From Pseudomonas putida (GTDB lineage: Bacteria > Pseudomonadota > Gammaproteobacteria > Pseudomonadales > Pseudomonadaceae), in NCBI RefSeq assembly GCF_025905425.1, contig NZ_CP109603.1, positions 1,090,001 to 1,154,000 on the forward strand: a stretch of 64,000 bases of DNA. Direction: 5' to 3'. Under the pieces are notes generated by a model, which did not search any database, was not told where the DNA came from, and saw nothing but the letters and a program-made list of their open reading frames with translations. Both the position numbers and the translations under genes were made by a program. This document shows positions 47,759 through 56,390 of the stretch, in pieces (position 1 is the first letter of the stretch; every line of letters begins with the position of its first letter).

Positions 47759-48340
47759 ATGTCGTTGGTGAAAATCCGCAAAATCAAACTGGACGTCGAG
47801 GAAGTGCATCACGAGGGTGGGGTGGTAGTCGCCGAGCCGTTGCTGGTGGCTGTGGCCACGGCAGTGGTGGAGAACCCCTTCGCTGGTCGCCATGAAGAGG
47901 ACCTGCTGGTGTTCATGACCCAGTTGCGTGCGCTGGGCAGCGAACTGTCACAACGCCTGTTGGCAGCTTTGGGCGGTGTCTCGCGTGTGCAGGCTTATGG
48001 CAAAGGTGCGATTGTTGGCGAGGATGGCGAGCTCGAGCACGGTGCGCTGTGGCATGAAGCGGGAGGCTGGGCCATGCGCGAGGCGATGGGTAACCCTAAG
48101 GCGATTGTGCCATCTGCCAAGAGCGTTGCCGGGTTGGGTTCGCGTTTGATGATCCCTTTGGGGCACATTCAGGCGGCGTACGTACGCAGCCATTTCGGTG
48201 TGGCGGAGATGACTATCTGGGACGGGCCGCGGCGCAATGAGATCGCCTACGGCCTGGCGATGGCCACAGGAGGGCGCATCCACGCGCGGATTGGCGGGCT
48301 GGCTGCAGCTGATGTGAAGGGCGAGGACGGACTGCGCTGA
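47759..48340 (+). CDS. AA_synth (DUF1185) family protein
   Basis: A 193-aa protein starting MSLVKIRKIKLDVEEVHHEGG. The conserved NPFAGRHEEDL, AYGKGAIVGEDGELEHGALWHEAGGWAMREA and PLGHIQAAYVRSHF segments identify PF06684, a family with a misleading name and no settled reaction. Members occur in catabolic operons. GGAGA lies before ATG 47759. First of a four-gene plus-strand operon. Confidence 0.87.
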   Translation: MSLVKIRKIKLDVEEVHHEGGVVVAEPLLVAVATAVVENPFAGRHEEDLLVFMTQLRALGSELSQRLLAALGGVSRVQAYGKGAIVGEDGELEHGALWHEAGGWAMREAMGNPKAIVPSAKSVAGLGSRLMIPLGHIQAAYVRSHFGVAEMTIWDGPRRNEIAYGLAMATGGRIHARIGGLAAADVKGEDGLR

Positions 48341-48408
48341 GACCTTGGCGATACGGTTGGCCCAAAGTTTCAAGACCACTACAAAAACAATACGTGTTGG
48401 AGAACAGC

Positions 48409-49524
48409 ATGACTGCAAAAACGATGCGCGCCGCGCGCCTGTACGAGGGCGGCAAACCCATGGTCATCGAGCAACTGCCCGTGCCGCAGATTCGACCTAC
48501 TGAAGTGCTGGTGAAGGTCAAGGCCTGTGGCATCGTGCCCAACCTGCACAACATCCTGACCAACTGGGTCAAATGGTTCCCTCAGAATCCGCTGCCCAAA
48601 CTGCCGGCCGTATTTGGCCTCGATCCGGCCGGTGTGGTCGAGGCGGTGGGTGAGCAGGTGTATGACTTCAAGGTGGGCGATAGGGTCTACGTGAACCCCG
48701 GGCGCCATTGCGGTTCGTGCCGGGCCTGCCGTGCCGGGAACTCCATCGGCTGTACGGCCTACACCTTCAACGGCTACTTTGGCTTCACCCCGAAAAGTCC
48801 GCGCATGTTCGAGGACTATCCTTATGGTGGCTTGTGCGAGTACATCCCGGCGCCTCAATACAGTCTGGTGAAGCTGCCTGATAACCTCAGCTTCGAAACC
48901 GCTGCGCGCTTAGGTTACCTCGGTACTGCCTACAAGGCCTTGCAGCGGGCGAACGTCGGCCCGGGCTCCACTGTGCTGATCAACGGTATCAGCGGTACCC
49001 TGGGCCTAGGAGCCGTGGCGCTGGCATTGGCCATGGGCGCGCGCAAGATCCTCGGCACCGCCCGCAATCAGGAACTGTTCCAGAAAGTCAAAGACTTGGC
49101 TGCGCCAGGTCGTATCGAAATCCATACCCTGGGTACCGTGCCCACCCAACAGTGGGTACACGAAATCACTCAGGGGGAGGGCGTTGACGTGGCCATCGAT
49201 GCACTGGGCCCTGGTGCTCCGCACGAGAGCTTGTTGCAAGCGTTGAAGTCGGTGCACCGGGGTGGTCACTTGGTCAATATCGGCGCCATCGCCGGCGACG
49301 TCCCGATCGACTTGCACTGGATCATGGACAACGACATCCAGATCAGCGGTTCAGCCTGGTTTACCACTGCCCAGGGCCAAGCCATGGCTGACATGGTCGA
49401 GTCTGGTGTATTGGATCTGTCGTTCTTCGAACACAGCGTTTTTGCCCTAGAGGACGTGAACGAAGCGATCAGCGGTATCGAGAACCGCAAAGGTGGTTTC
49501 GGCAATTTCGTCATTCGCCCCTGA
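48409..49524 (+). CDS. Zinc-type alcohol dehydrogenase (MDR)
   Basis: A 371-aa medium-chain dehydrogenase. The structural-zinc cysteines are in HCGSCRACRAGNSIGC; the nucleotide fold is at VLINGISGTLGLGAVALALAMGAR. It should interconvert an alcohol and the aldehyde or ketone used by the neighbouring aldehyde dehydrogenase. Start ATG 48409 behind GGAG. Confidence 0.9.
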   Translation: MTAKTMRAARLYEGGKPMVIEQLPVPQIRPTEVLVKVKACGIVPNLHNILTNWVKWFPQNPLPKLPAVFGLDPAGVVEAVGEQVYDFKVGDRVYVNPGRHCGSCRACRAGNSIGCTAYTFNGYFGFTPKSPRMFEDYPYGGLCEYIPAPQYSLVKLPDNLSFETAARLGYLGTAYKALQRANVGPGSTVLINGISGTLGLGAVALALAMGARKILGTARNQELFQKVKDLAAPGRIEIHTLGTVPTQQWVHEITQGEGVDVAIDALGPGAPHESLLQALKSVHRGGHLVNIGAIAGDVPIDLHWIMDNDIQISGSAWFTTAQGQAMADMVESGVLDLSFFEHSVFALEDVNEAISGIENRKGGFGNFVIRP

Positions 49525-49581
49525 TTGTACCGGCGGGGGCGCAGGCCCCCGCCGGGCAGCCGTTTGCCAAGAGGAACCACG

Positions 49582-50121
49582 ATGTACGTACGCAGAATCG
49601 TTACCGGCCATGATGCCCAGGGCCGCTCGGTATTCGTCAGTGATGAGCCGGCGCCAAGGGCTAAGGACTTCATCGACATGCCGGGCTATGGCATCACTCA
49701 GGTCTGGCGCAACGATACCTCCGGATCACTTGGATGTAGCGAGGATCGAACCCCGGGAAATGCCTCGCTGATACCGCTGCCTGGCGGGTCATCGATGCTG
49801 ATGATCAGTCTGGCGCCGGATAGCGTGATGGCCTCACCGCTGGACCCGGCTCGCGCGCTCGCGGAAATGTCGGCGGCGATGCCCGGTTTGCTGGAATGCT
49901 TCGAGGCACAGGACCCGGCCATGCACAGGACGCCGACGGTTGACTATGTGGTGATACTTGAAGGTGAGCTTTGGCTTGAGCTGGATGACGGCCAGCAACG
50001 TCGTGTGGTCGCGGGTGATGTGGTGATTCAGAACGCTACCCGCCATGCCTGGCGTAATACTTCTACTAAGGCTGCAAGGGCCGTCGTGTTCATGCAGGGT
50101 ATCGAGGCGCGAGTGCTATGA
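49582..50121 (+). CDS. Cupin-domain protein
   Basis: A 179-aa protein. The C-terminal cupin has VDYVVILEGELWLELDDGQQRRVVAGDVVIQNATRHAWRN, the two conserved cupin motifs in order (G-x5-... and the H of RHAW). It may be a small dioxygenase, isomerase or binding protein. AGGAA precedes the ATG and the stop overlaps the next start (ATGA). Confidence 0.85.
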   Translation: MYVRRIVTGHDAQGRSVFVSDEPAPRAKDFIDMPGYGITQVWRNDTSGSLGCSEDRTPGNASLIPLPGGSSMLMISLAPDSVMASPLDPARALAEMSAAMPGLLECFEAQDPAMHRTPTVDYVVILEGELWLELDDGQQRRVVAGDVVIQNATRHAWRNTSTKAARAVVFMQGIEARVL

Positions 50122-50684
50122 GTACGAAGGTTAATCTATTGGGATTGTCCGGTAGTCTGCGTGCACAGTCGGCCCACACGGCAGTGTTGCGCACGGTGGC
50201 TGAATGCTTGCCGGAACTTGTTCGCCTGGAGCTCTTCGGGCTTGGCTCGCTTCCCCCATACAACGAGGACTGCGATGGCGTGCATGCGCCTTTGGAGGTG
50301 CTGGCCTTGCGCGAGGCGGTGGCCCGTAGCGATGGTCTGCTGATCGGCTCCCCGGAGTACAACCACGGCATGTCGGGAGTGCTGAAGAATGCCCTCGACT
50401 GGCTGTCGCGCCCCCATGGTCAATCGGTGCTGAGCGGTCGCGCTGTCCTTACGTTCACTGCCTCACCTGCGTTTACCGGGGGCGTTCGAGCACATCAACA
50501 ACTCAATGAAACGTTGTGGGCTATCCCGGCTCGCTTGGTCCAGTACCCGCAGATCGTGATCGGCAGCTCGGGCAGCAAGATCCGCGAAGGTCGATTGGTC
50601 GACGAGGCTTCGCTCAGTTTCCTGATGTGCGGTGTGGAGCGCCTGCTAGAGCAGGTACGGGCCACCCAGCGTCTACGTTGTTAG
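50118..50684 (+). CDS. NADPH-dependent FMN reductase
   Basis: A 188-aa flavodoxin-like protein. GLSGSLRAQSAHTAVL is the FMN-phosphate loop, and GSPEYNHGMSGVLKNALDWLSR the family's central motif. It could supply reduced flavin or reduce a quinone-type intermediate. It overlaps the cupin gene by four bases and ends the operon and the island. Confidence 0.9.
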   Translation: MSTKVNLLGLSGSLRAQSAHTAVLRTVAECLPELVRLELFGLGSLPPYNEDCDGVHAPLEVLALREAVARSDGLLIGSPEYNHGMSGVLKNALDWLSRPHGQSVLSGRAVLTFTASPAFTGGVRAHQQLNETLWAIPARLVQYPQIVIGSSGSKIREGRLVDEASLSFLMCGVERLLEQVRATQRLRC

Positions 50685-50833
50685 TTCTCGGTCTTTGATT
50701 CGGGAGAGCGGTTCAAGACGCGAGTGATCGATTTGCCCATCGGCAAAACGATTTCACAATTGCTACGGCGCTTTGCAAGGGGGCTATTGGCTGCAATAGT
50801 TAAACCCCTGTACTTAAACCATTATTTTTCAGC

Positions 50834-50860
50834 AAGGCCCTGATTTTTCGGGGCTTTTTT
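50834..50860 (+). terminator. Terminator, copy of the one at 22.7 kb
   Basis: GGCCCTGA-TTTT-TCGGGGC with a T-run. It differs from 22701-22727 by a few bases and shares the flanking sequence on both sides. Confidence 0.85.
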
Positions 50861-51250
50861 GTGCTTTGAGGTTTTTTTCCCCCATTTTTAGTTTGGCTTT
50901 CTCTGGCTTTATGCATTATCGGCCAACTGTTCGATGACAGTGAGTTGCCGCTGCATTTGGCTTAGACCGAAGCATTCGCGAACGCCATCAGCTATGGCGG
51001 GTAGCGCTATCGGGGAGGCAAGAAGCAGAAAGCAAGGGAAAGCTTCATGGCGAAGTCCAGATCCCGCCGGTTGTCTGGCAATCACCTTGACGATTACGGC
51101 TCCTAGCTGCATCGAGTAAACAGATAACTGAAGCATCACTTGAAGAGAATTGATGCTTGTCGCAATCGGTGCGTTGAGCTCTGCAGCTTGTGTGATGAGT
51201 AGAGTGAAGTGGCGCAATTAACTAGGGGGAGGGATGCTAGATCATCTTAA

Positions 51251-51280
51251 TTGACATCAATTATCATTTGCGAATAAGAT
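51251..51280 (+). promoter_or_regulatory. Sigma-70 promoter with overlapping Fur box
   Basis: TTGACA (51251-51256), 18 bp, TAAGAT (51275-51280). The spacer holds GACATCAATTATCATTTGC (51253-51271), which on the other strand matches the 19-bp Fur consensus at 13 positions including AATGATAAT. Iron would thus repress the siderophore genes starting 50 bp downstream. Confidence 0.7.
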
Positions 51281-51329
51281 CCCGCGCACTCAATCTCCAG
51301 TCGGTTTTTACAAGGGAATTCGAACACCG

Positions 51330-54300
51330 ATGGACAATCTCGATGACGCGTTACTTGCTCTGCTGCAGAGCGATGCCCAGGCACAGCCAGACCCGCTACT
51401 GATGCGTGCCCATGACAGCCCGCAACTTCTTTCGTTCGCGCAGCAGCGCCTGTGGTTCTTGCAGCGCCTGGCGCCGCTTTCCACTGCTTATAACCTTACC
51501 CGCGCGTTTATCTGCAACGGTGCGTTGAATGTCCAGGCTCTGCGTCAGGCATTCACCGCATTGGTCGAACGGCACGGCGTACTGCGCACACGCTTCATCG
51601 AAATCGACGGCGAGCCGCGCCAGGAGATGCTGGCCAGCGCCGCGTTCTTCCTGCACGAGCGTTCCTTCCCGGACGTGGTCGAGGCTGCGCGGCACGACCA
51701 TCTGCAGGGCCTGCTGGGCATCGAGGATGGCTGCGCTTTCGACCTGTCCCAGGCCCCCTTGCTCAAGGTCGAGCTGATTCGCTACGACGCAACTTGCCAC
51801 GGGCTGTTGCTCAAGATGCACCACATCGTCAGCGACGCCTGGTCCAACCCGATCCTGGTGGCCGACCTGGCCAGCGCCTATGCCCAGGCGGTGCGCGGCG
51901 ACACCCCGCGCCTGCCGTCGTTGCCGGTGCAATACATCGATTACGCGCTGTGGCAGCGTGAACGCCTGGGTGGCGCCGCGCCCCAGGCCGACCTGGATTA
52001 CTGGAAGCACTACCTGGGCAGCCAGGTGCCGGTGCTGGAACTGCCCACCGATTTCCCGCGCCCGGCGCAACAAGGCTTGCGCGGGCAGCGTCTGCGCTGG
52101 CAATTGCCAGCGGCGCAGGCCGAGCAGGTCCAGGCCTTCTGCCGCAGCAATGGCAGCAGCGCCCTGGTGATCCTGCTGGCGGCCTGGCAGGTGCTGCTGG
52201 CACGCTACAGCGGCCAGCAGGCCTTCGCAGTGGGCGTGCCCCATGGCGGACGCAACCATGAAGCGCTCGACGAGCTGCTCGGCTTTTTCGTCAACACCCT
52301 AGTCTACCGCGTTGATCTGGGCCCACAGCTGACCGGCCGCGCGCTGTGCGAACGCCTGCGCCAGGAATCGCTCAATGCCCTGCAACACGCCGAGGTGCCG
52401 TTCGAGCTGCTGCTCGAACACCTCGACGTCGAGCGCGACGCCAGCCGCACCCCGGTGTTCCAGGCCATGTTCAACCTCAGCAGCGGCGCGGCGGTGAACT
52501 TCGGCTTGGCGGGGGTGCAGACCGAGCGTGTCCTGCCGGCGCAGGACAGCGCCAAGTTCGACCTGACCCTGGATGCCGCGGTACGCCCCGACGGTATCTT
52601 CTGTGAGCTGGAATACAGCCTGGAGCTGTTCGCGCCAGCGACCATCGAACGTCTCGCGGCAGGCTACAGCCTGCTGCTCGATGGCCTGATGAACCAGCCC
52701 GACGGGCCGGTGTGGCAGCTGCCGCTGCTCGATGAGGGCCAGCGCCACCGGCAGCTCGAACGCTGGAACGCCAGCGAACAGGCGCTGGTGCCGGGCGAGG
52801 ACATGCTGGCGCTGTTCGAGCGCCAGGTCGCGGCGGCGCCTGAGCGCTGTGCGTTGATCTGCGGCGAGCAAACCCTGAGCTACGCCGCCCTCGATGCCCA
52901 GGCCAACCGCCTGGCTCACTGGCTGGTGGCCAATGGGGTGGGCTGCGACGAGCGGGTGGGGATCTGCCTGGAACGCGAGCCCGACCTGCTGGTGGCGCTG
53001 CTGGCGGTACACAAGGCCGGCGGCGCCTACCTGCCGATCGACCCTGGCCAACCGGCCGCGCGCAACAGCGATATCATCGGCCAGGCCCAGCCACGGCTGG
53101 TGCTGACACGGGCGAACCTGCAGCAGGTGGTGGGCAGCACGGCCCGGGTGGTGCTGCTGGAAACCCTGGACAGCGCCCTCGCGCTGCTGCCCCACAGTAG
53201 CCTCGAGCTGCCCGTGCACTCTCGGCAGCTGGCCTACACCCTGTATACCTCCGGTTCCACCGGGCGCCCCAAGGGCGTCGACATCGAGCGTGAGGCGTTC
53301 GTCAACTTCCTCCATGGCATCCAGGCCCATGTGCAGATGAGCGTTGCCGATCGGCTGCTGGCGGTGACCACCCTGGGCTTCGATATCGCCGGGCTGGAGC
53401 TGTTCCTGCCGCTGGTGCATGGCGCCACCGTGGTATTGGCCAGCCGTGCGGACAGCCTCGACCCGGGTGCATTGCTCGGCTTGATGCAGCGCCATGGCGT
53501 CAGTGTCATGCAGGCCACGCCAGCCACCTGGCAGATGCTGGTCGAGCACGACTCGCCAGCCTGGGCCGGGCTGCGCCTGCTGTGCGGCGGCGAGGCGCTC
53601 AAGGCCGATCTGGCCGAGCGCCTGTTGGCGCGCCAGGTGAACTTGCTGAACGTCTATGGCCCCACCGAAACCACCGTGTGGTCAGCCGTGCAGGCCGTCG
53701 AACAGGTGAGCCGCGCGATCCTGCCGATCGGCCGGCCGTTGGCCAACAACCGTCTGTATGTGCTCGACGAATACCTCGAACCGCAGCCGGTGGGTGTGGC
53801 TGGCGACCTGTACATCGGCGGCGCCGGCGTGGCCCGTGGCTATGCCGATCGTCCGGAGCTTACGGCTGCGGCCTTCGTGCCCAATCCCTTCGCCCAGCCG
53901 TCGGCGCCAGGGGCGCAGGCCGGCAGCCGTCTGTACCGCACCGGCGACCGGGCGTGCTACCGCGAAGACGGCAGCCTGGAGTTCCTCGGGCGCAGCGACT
54001 TCCAGGTCAAGCTGCGCGGTTTCCGTATCGAGCTGGGCGAGATCGAAAGCGCGCTGGTGGCTCTGCCGGGTGTCTCCCAGGCGGTGGTCGTGCTGCGTCG
54101 GGCACCGGCTGGCCAGGACCTGCTGGTGGCTTATCTGTGCCACGACGCGGGCGCGTTCGACAGCGCCTGGGCGCAGCAGCAACTGCGCCAGTGCCTGCCG
54201 ACCTACATGGTTCCGAGCGCGTTCGTGGTGTTGGCCAGCCTGCCCCTGAACGCCAATGGCAAGGTCGACCGCAAGGCCTTGCCCGAGCCCGAATGGGAAG

Positions 54301-54611
54301 GCGCCGACGATGCCAGCGACGAGGCCCTGGCCGGGCCGTGGCAGGAGGGCCTGGCACAGATCTGGCGCGAGGTGCTCGGCATCTGGCCGATCGCCCCCCG
54401 CGCCGAGTTGTTCCGCCTGGGGGCGCAGTCCCTGCAACTGGTGAGGATCCAGGCGCGCATCCGCCAGTACTTCGCCTGCGAGGTCGCCCTGGCCCAGTTG
54501 TTCGCCAACCCGGTGCTGGCCGACATGGCGGCGCTGATCGAGCAGGCCTGCGCCACGCCGGTTGTCGATGAACTGGCCGAGATCGAAAAACTGCTGCTCG
54601 CCTTCGAGTGA
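51330..54611 (+). CDS. Non-ribosomal peptide synthetase, C-A-T module
   Basis: A 1093-aa single-module NRPS. The condensation domain (about 30-440) has HHIVSDAW (164-171); the adenylation domain (about 480-980) has YTSGSTGRPKG and VYGPTETT; the thiolation domain carries the phosphopantetheine serine S1034. No thioesterase follows. The T-domain core reads LGAQSLQL, lacking the usual GG(H/D)S. My reading of the A-domain pocket is D-I-L-Q-L-G-V-V-W-K, most like glycine-type codes. A short N-terminal tail ahead of C may be a docking helix for an upstream NRPS. First gene of the Fur-controlled operon. Confidence 0.92.
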   Translation: MDNLDDALLALLQSDAQAQPDPLLMRAHDSPQLLSFAQQRLWFLQRLAPLSTAYNLTRAFICNGALNVQALRQAFTALVERHGVLRTRFIEIDGEPRQEMLASAAFFLHERSFPDVVEAARHDHLQGLLGIEDGCAFDLSQAPLLKVELIRYDATCHGLLLKMHHIVSDAWSNPILVADLASAYAQAVRGDTPRLPSLPVQYIDYALWQRERLGGAAPQADLDYWKHYLGSQVPVLELPTDFPRPAQQGLRGQRLRWQLPAAQAEQVQAFCRSNGSSALVILLAAWQVLLARYSGQQAFAVGVPHGGRNHEALDELLGFFVNTLVYRVDLGPQLTGRALCERLRQESLNALQHAEVPFELLLEHLDVERDASRTPVFQAMFNLSSGAAVNFGLAGVQTERVLPAQDSAKFDLTLDAAVRPDGIFCELEYSLELFAPATIERLAAGYSLLLDGLMNQPDGPVWQLPLLDEGQRHRQLERWNASEQALVPGEDMLALFERQVAAAPERCALICGEQTLSYAALDAQANRLAHWLVANGVGCDERVGICLEREPDLLVALLAVHKAGGAYLPIDPGQPAARNSDIIGQAQPRLVLTRANLQQVVGSTARVVLLETLDSALALLPHSSLELPVHSRQLAYTLYTSGSTGRPKGVDIEREAFVNFLHGIQAHVQMSVADRLLAVTTLGFDIAGLELFLPLVHGATVVLASRADSLDPGALLGLMQRHGVSVMQATPATWQMLVEHDSPAWAGLRLLCGGEALKADLAERLLARQVNLLNVYGPTETTVWSAVQAVEQVSRAILPIGRPLANNRLYVLDEYLEPQPVGVAGDLYIGGAGVARGYADRPELTAAAFVPNPFAQPSAPGAQAGSRLYRTGDRACYREDGSLEFLGRSDFQVKLRGFRIELGEIESALVALPGVSQAVVVLRRAPAGQDLLVAYLCHDAGAFDSAWAQQQLRQCLPTYMVPSAFVVLASLPLNANGKVDRKALPEPEWEGADDASDEALAGPWQEGLAQIWREVLGIWPIAPRAELFRLGAQSLQLVRIQARIRQYFACEVALAQLFANPVLADMAALIEQACATPVVDELAEIEKLLLAFE

Positions 54612-54651
54612 ACCATTTGGGCCATTGCACAGGCCACCCCGAGGATTTCGC

Positions 54652-56316
54652 ATGACCCTGTTCCTATCACTGCTCAAGCGTCATCGCGCCCTGCTCAGCC
54701 TGGGCCTGCTGGCCAGCCTGATCAGCGCGGCGGCCGGCATCGGTCTGATCAACGAGATCAACCGGCTGATCGCCGGCAGCGTCAGCATGGACCCGGCCCT
54801 GGGGGCCAAGTTCTTCGGCCTGCTGGTACTGCTGTTCGGTTGCGGTTTCGGCTCCCAGGCATTGCTCACGGCCCTGGGCCACCGGGTGGTCTACGAGCTG
54901 CGCCTGCAGATGGTCAAACGCCTGCTGGACACCTCCATCGAGCAACTGGAAAAAATCGGCGAAGCGAGCCTGTACGCGACCCTGAGCAAGGACATCGTCA
55001 GTATCGGCCAGGCCTTCAACCGCATGCCGTTCGTGTTCTACAACCTGGTCCTGATGCTGGGCGGCTGCCTGTACATGGCCTGGCTGTCGTGGCAGTTGCT
55101 GCTGATCTGCGCGGTCGGCCTGGGCCTGGGCACCTGGCTGGCCCACGGCTGGTTCGCCAAGATGCGCCAGTTGATGACCCGCGTGCGCGAAACCGATGAT
55201 CGCCTGTACGCCGCTTACCAGGGCGCCATCGAAGGGCGCTTCGAACTGGCCCTCAACGCCCGGCGCAAGGAGCGCTTCTACGCGCTCGACCTGCAGCCGG
55301 CGGCCGAATACGCGCGGCGCAACGAGGTGCACGCCGACCGTTACTGGACCTTGAGCCTGAACTGGACCGTGGCGCTGATCCTCGCCCTGGCCGGCGGGCT
55401 GTTTGCCGCGGGCACCTGGCTGGGGGTGAGCAATGGTGTGATCGGCGCCTTCGTGCTGGTGCTGATGTTCCTGCGCATGCCGCTCAACGACCTGATCGGC
55501 AGCCTGCCGACCCTGGTGGCCGGTAATGTGTCGTTGGCCAAGATCCAGACCCTGGCCTTTGCCGACTACCGCGAAGAGCCCTCGGCCAGCGGCGGCGAGG
55601 TCGACAGCGGCCAGCCGATGCTTGAGCTGCAGGCCCTGAGCTACGACTACCCGCACCAGGCCGACGAGTACGGTTTCCGCCTGGGGCCGGTGAACCTGAG
55701 TATCGCCAAGGGCGAGATCCTATTCATTGTCGGTGGCAACGGCAGCGGCAAGTCGACCCTGGCCAAGTTGCTTACCGGCCTCTATGAGCCCAGTGCCGGC
55801 ACCCTGAAGTTGCAAGGCGTGGCGATCACCCCGGCATTACGCGACTGGTACCGCGCACATTTCTCCACGGTGTTCTCCACCTTCTACCTGTTCGAGCGCC
55901 TGGTCGGCCCGCAGGGCGATTTCGATCGGCAACTGGCCCAGGCCTGGCTTGAGCGCCTGCGCATGCAGCGCAAGGTCAGCATCGACGCCCAGGGCGGGCT
56001 GTCCACCACCCGCCTGTCCCAGGGCCAGCGCAAACGCCTGGCCCTGCTGGTGGCGCTGGTCGAGGAACGGCCGATCCTGCTGCTCGACGAGTGGGCCGCC
56101 GACCAGGACCCAGGCTTCCGGGCGTTCTTCTACCGCGAGCTGTTGCCCGAGCTCAAGGCGCAGGGCAAGACGATCATCGCCATCAGCCACGACGACCACT
56201 ACTTCGCCATCGCCGACCGCGTGCTCAAGTGCGACGGTGGCCAGCTCTTCCCCTATGACCCTGTTGTCATCGGCACTGGGGCAGGCGCTGCTTCGGCGCT
56301 GCCGGCGCCGGTGTGA
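54652..56316 (+). CDS. PvdE-like cyclic-peptide/siderophore ABC exporter
   Basis: A 554-aa fused ABC transporter (TM half plus NBD). Six TM helices occupy about 1-310; the NBD has Walker A GGNGSGKS (361-368), signature LSQGQ (455-459) and Walker B ILLLDEWAADQDP, whose DEWAADQDP is characteristic of the SyrD/PvdE group. PvdE moves the acylated siderophore precursor into the periplasm. Start ATG 54652 has GAGGA upstream, 40 bp after the NRPS. Confidence 0.92.
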   Translation: MTLFLSLLKRHRALLSLGLLASLISAAAGIGLINEINRLIAGSVSMDPALGAKFFGLLVLLFGCGFGSQALLTALGHRVVYELRLQMVKRLLDTSIEQLEKIGEASLYATLSKDIVSIGQAFNRMPFVFYNLVLMLGGCLYMAWLSWQLLLICAVGLGLGTWLAHGWFAKMRQLMTRVRETDDRLYAAYQGAIEGRFELALNARRKERFYALDLQPAAEYARRNEVHADRYWTLSLNWTVALILALAGGLFAAGTWLGVSNGVIGAFVLVLMFLRMPLNDLIGSLPTLVAGNVSLAKIQTLAFADYREEPSASGGEVDSGQPMLELQALSYDYPHQADEYGFRLGPVNLSIAKGEILFIVGGNGSGKSTLAKLLTGLYEPSAGTLKLQGVAITPALRDWYRAHFSTVFSTFYLFERLVGPQGDFDRQLAQAWLERLRMQRKVSIDAQGGLSTTRLSQGQRKRLALLVALVEERPILLLDEWAADQDPGFRAFFYRELLPELKAQGKTIIAISHDDHYFAIADRVLKCDGGQLFPYDPVVIGTGAGAASALPAPV

Positions 56317-56390
56317 CCGGCGCGTGATTTTCGTAGCACAACACTTAAAAAAATAATGGCTGAAACAGGCCATGCACAGGAGCTTGCGGT

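Larger units (their letters stand above)
50685..51329. other. Junction region between the catabolic and siderophore loci
   Basis: 645 bp. From about 50816 to 50905 it repeats the sequence seen after the tRNA-Ser-like end at 22.69 kb. A 102-codon open frame on the minus strand (51217-50909) starts with TTG and lacks a ribosome site; I do not count it. The Fur-box promoter of the NRPS lies at 51251-51280. Confidence 0.6.

Noticed and set aside
50909..51217. 102-codon open frame between the islands
   Set aside because: TTG start without a ribosome site and no recognisable domain; might be a decayed gene, but I cannot support it.
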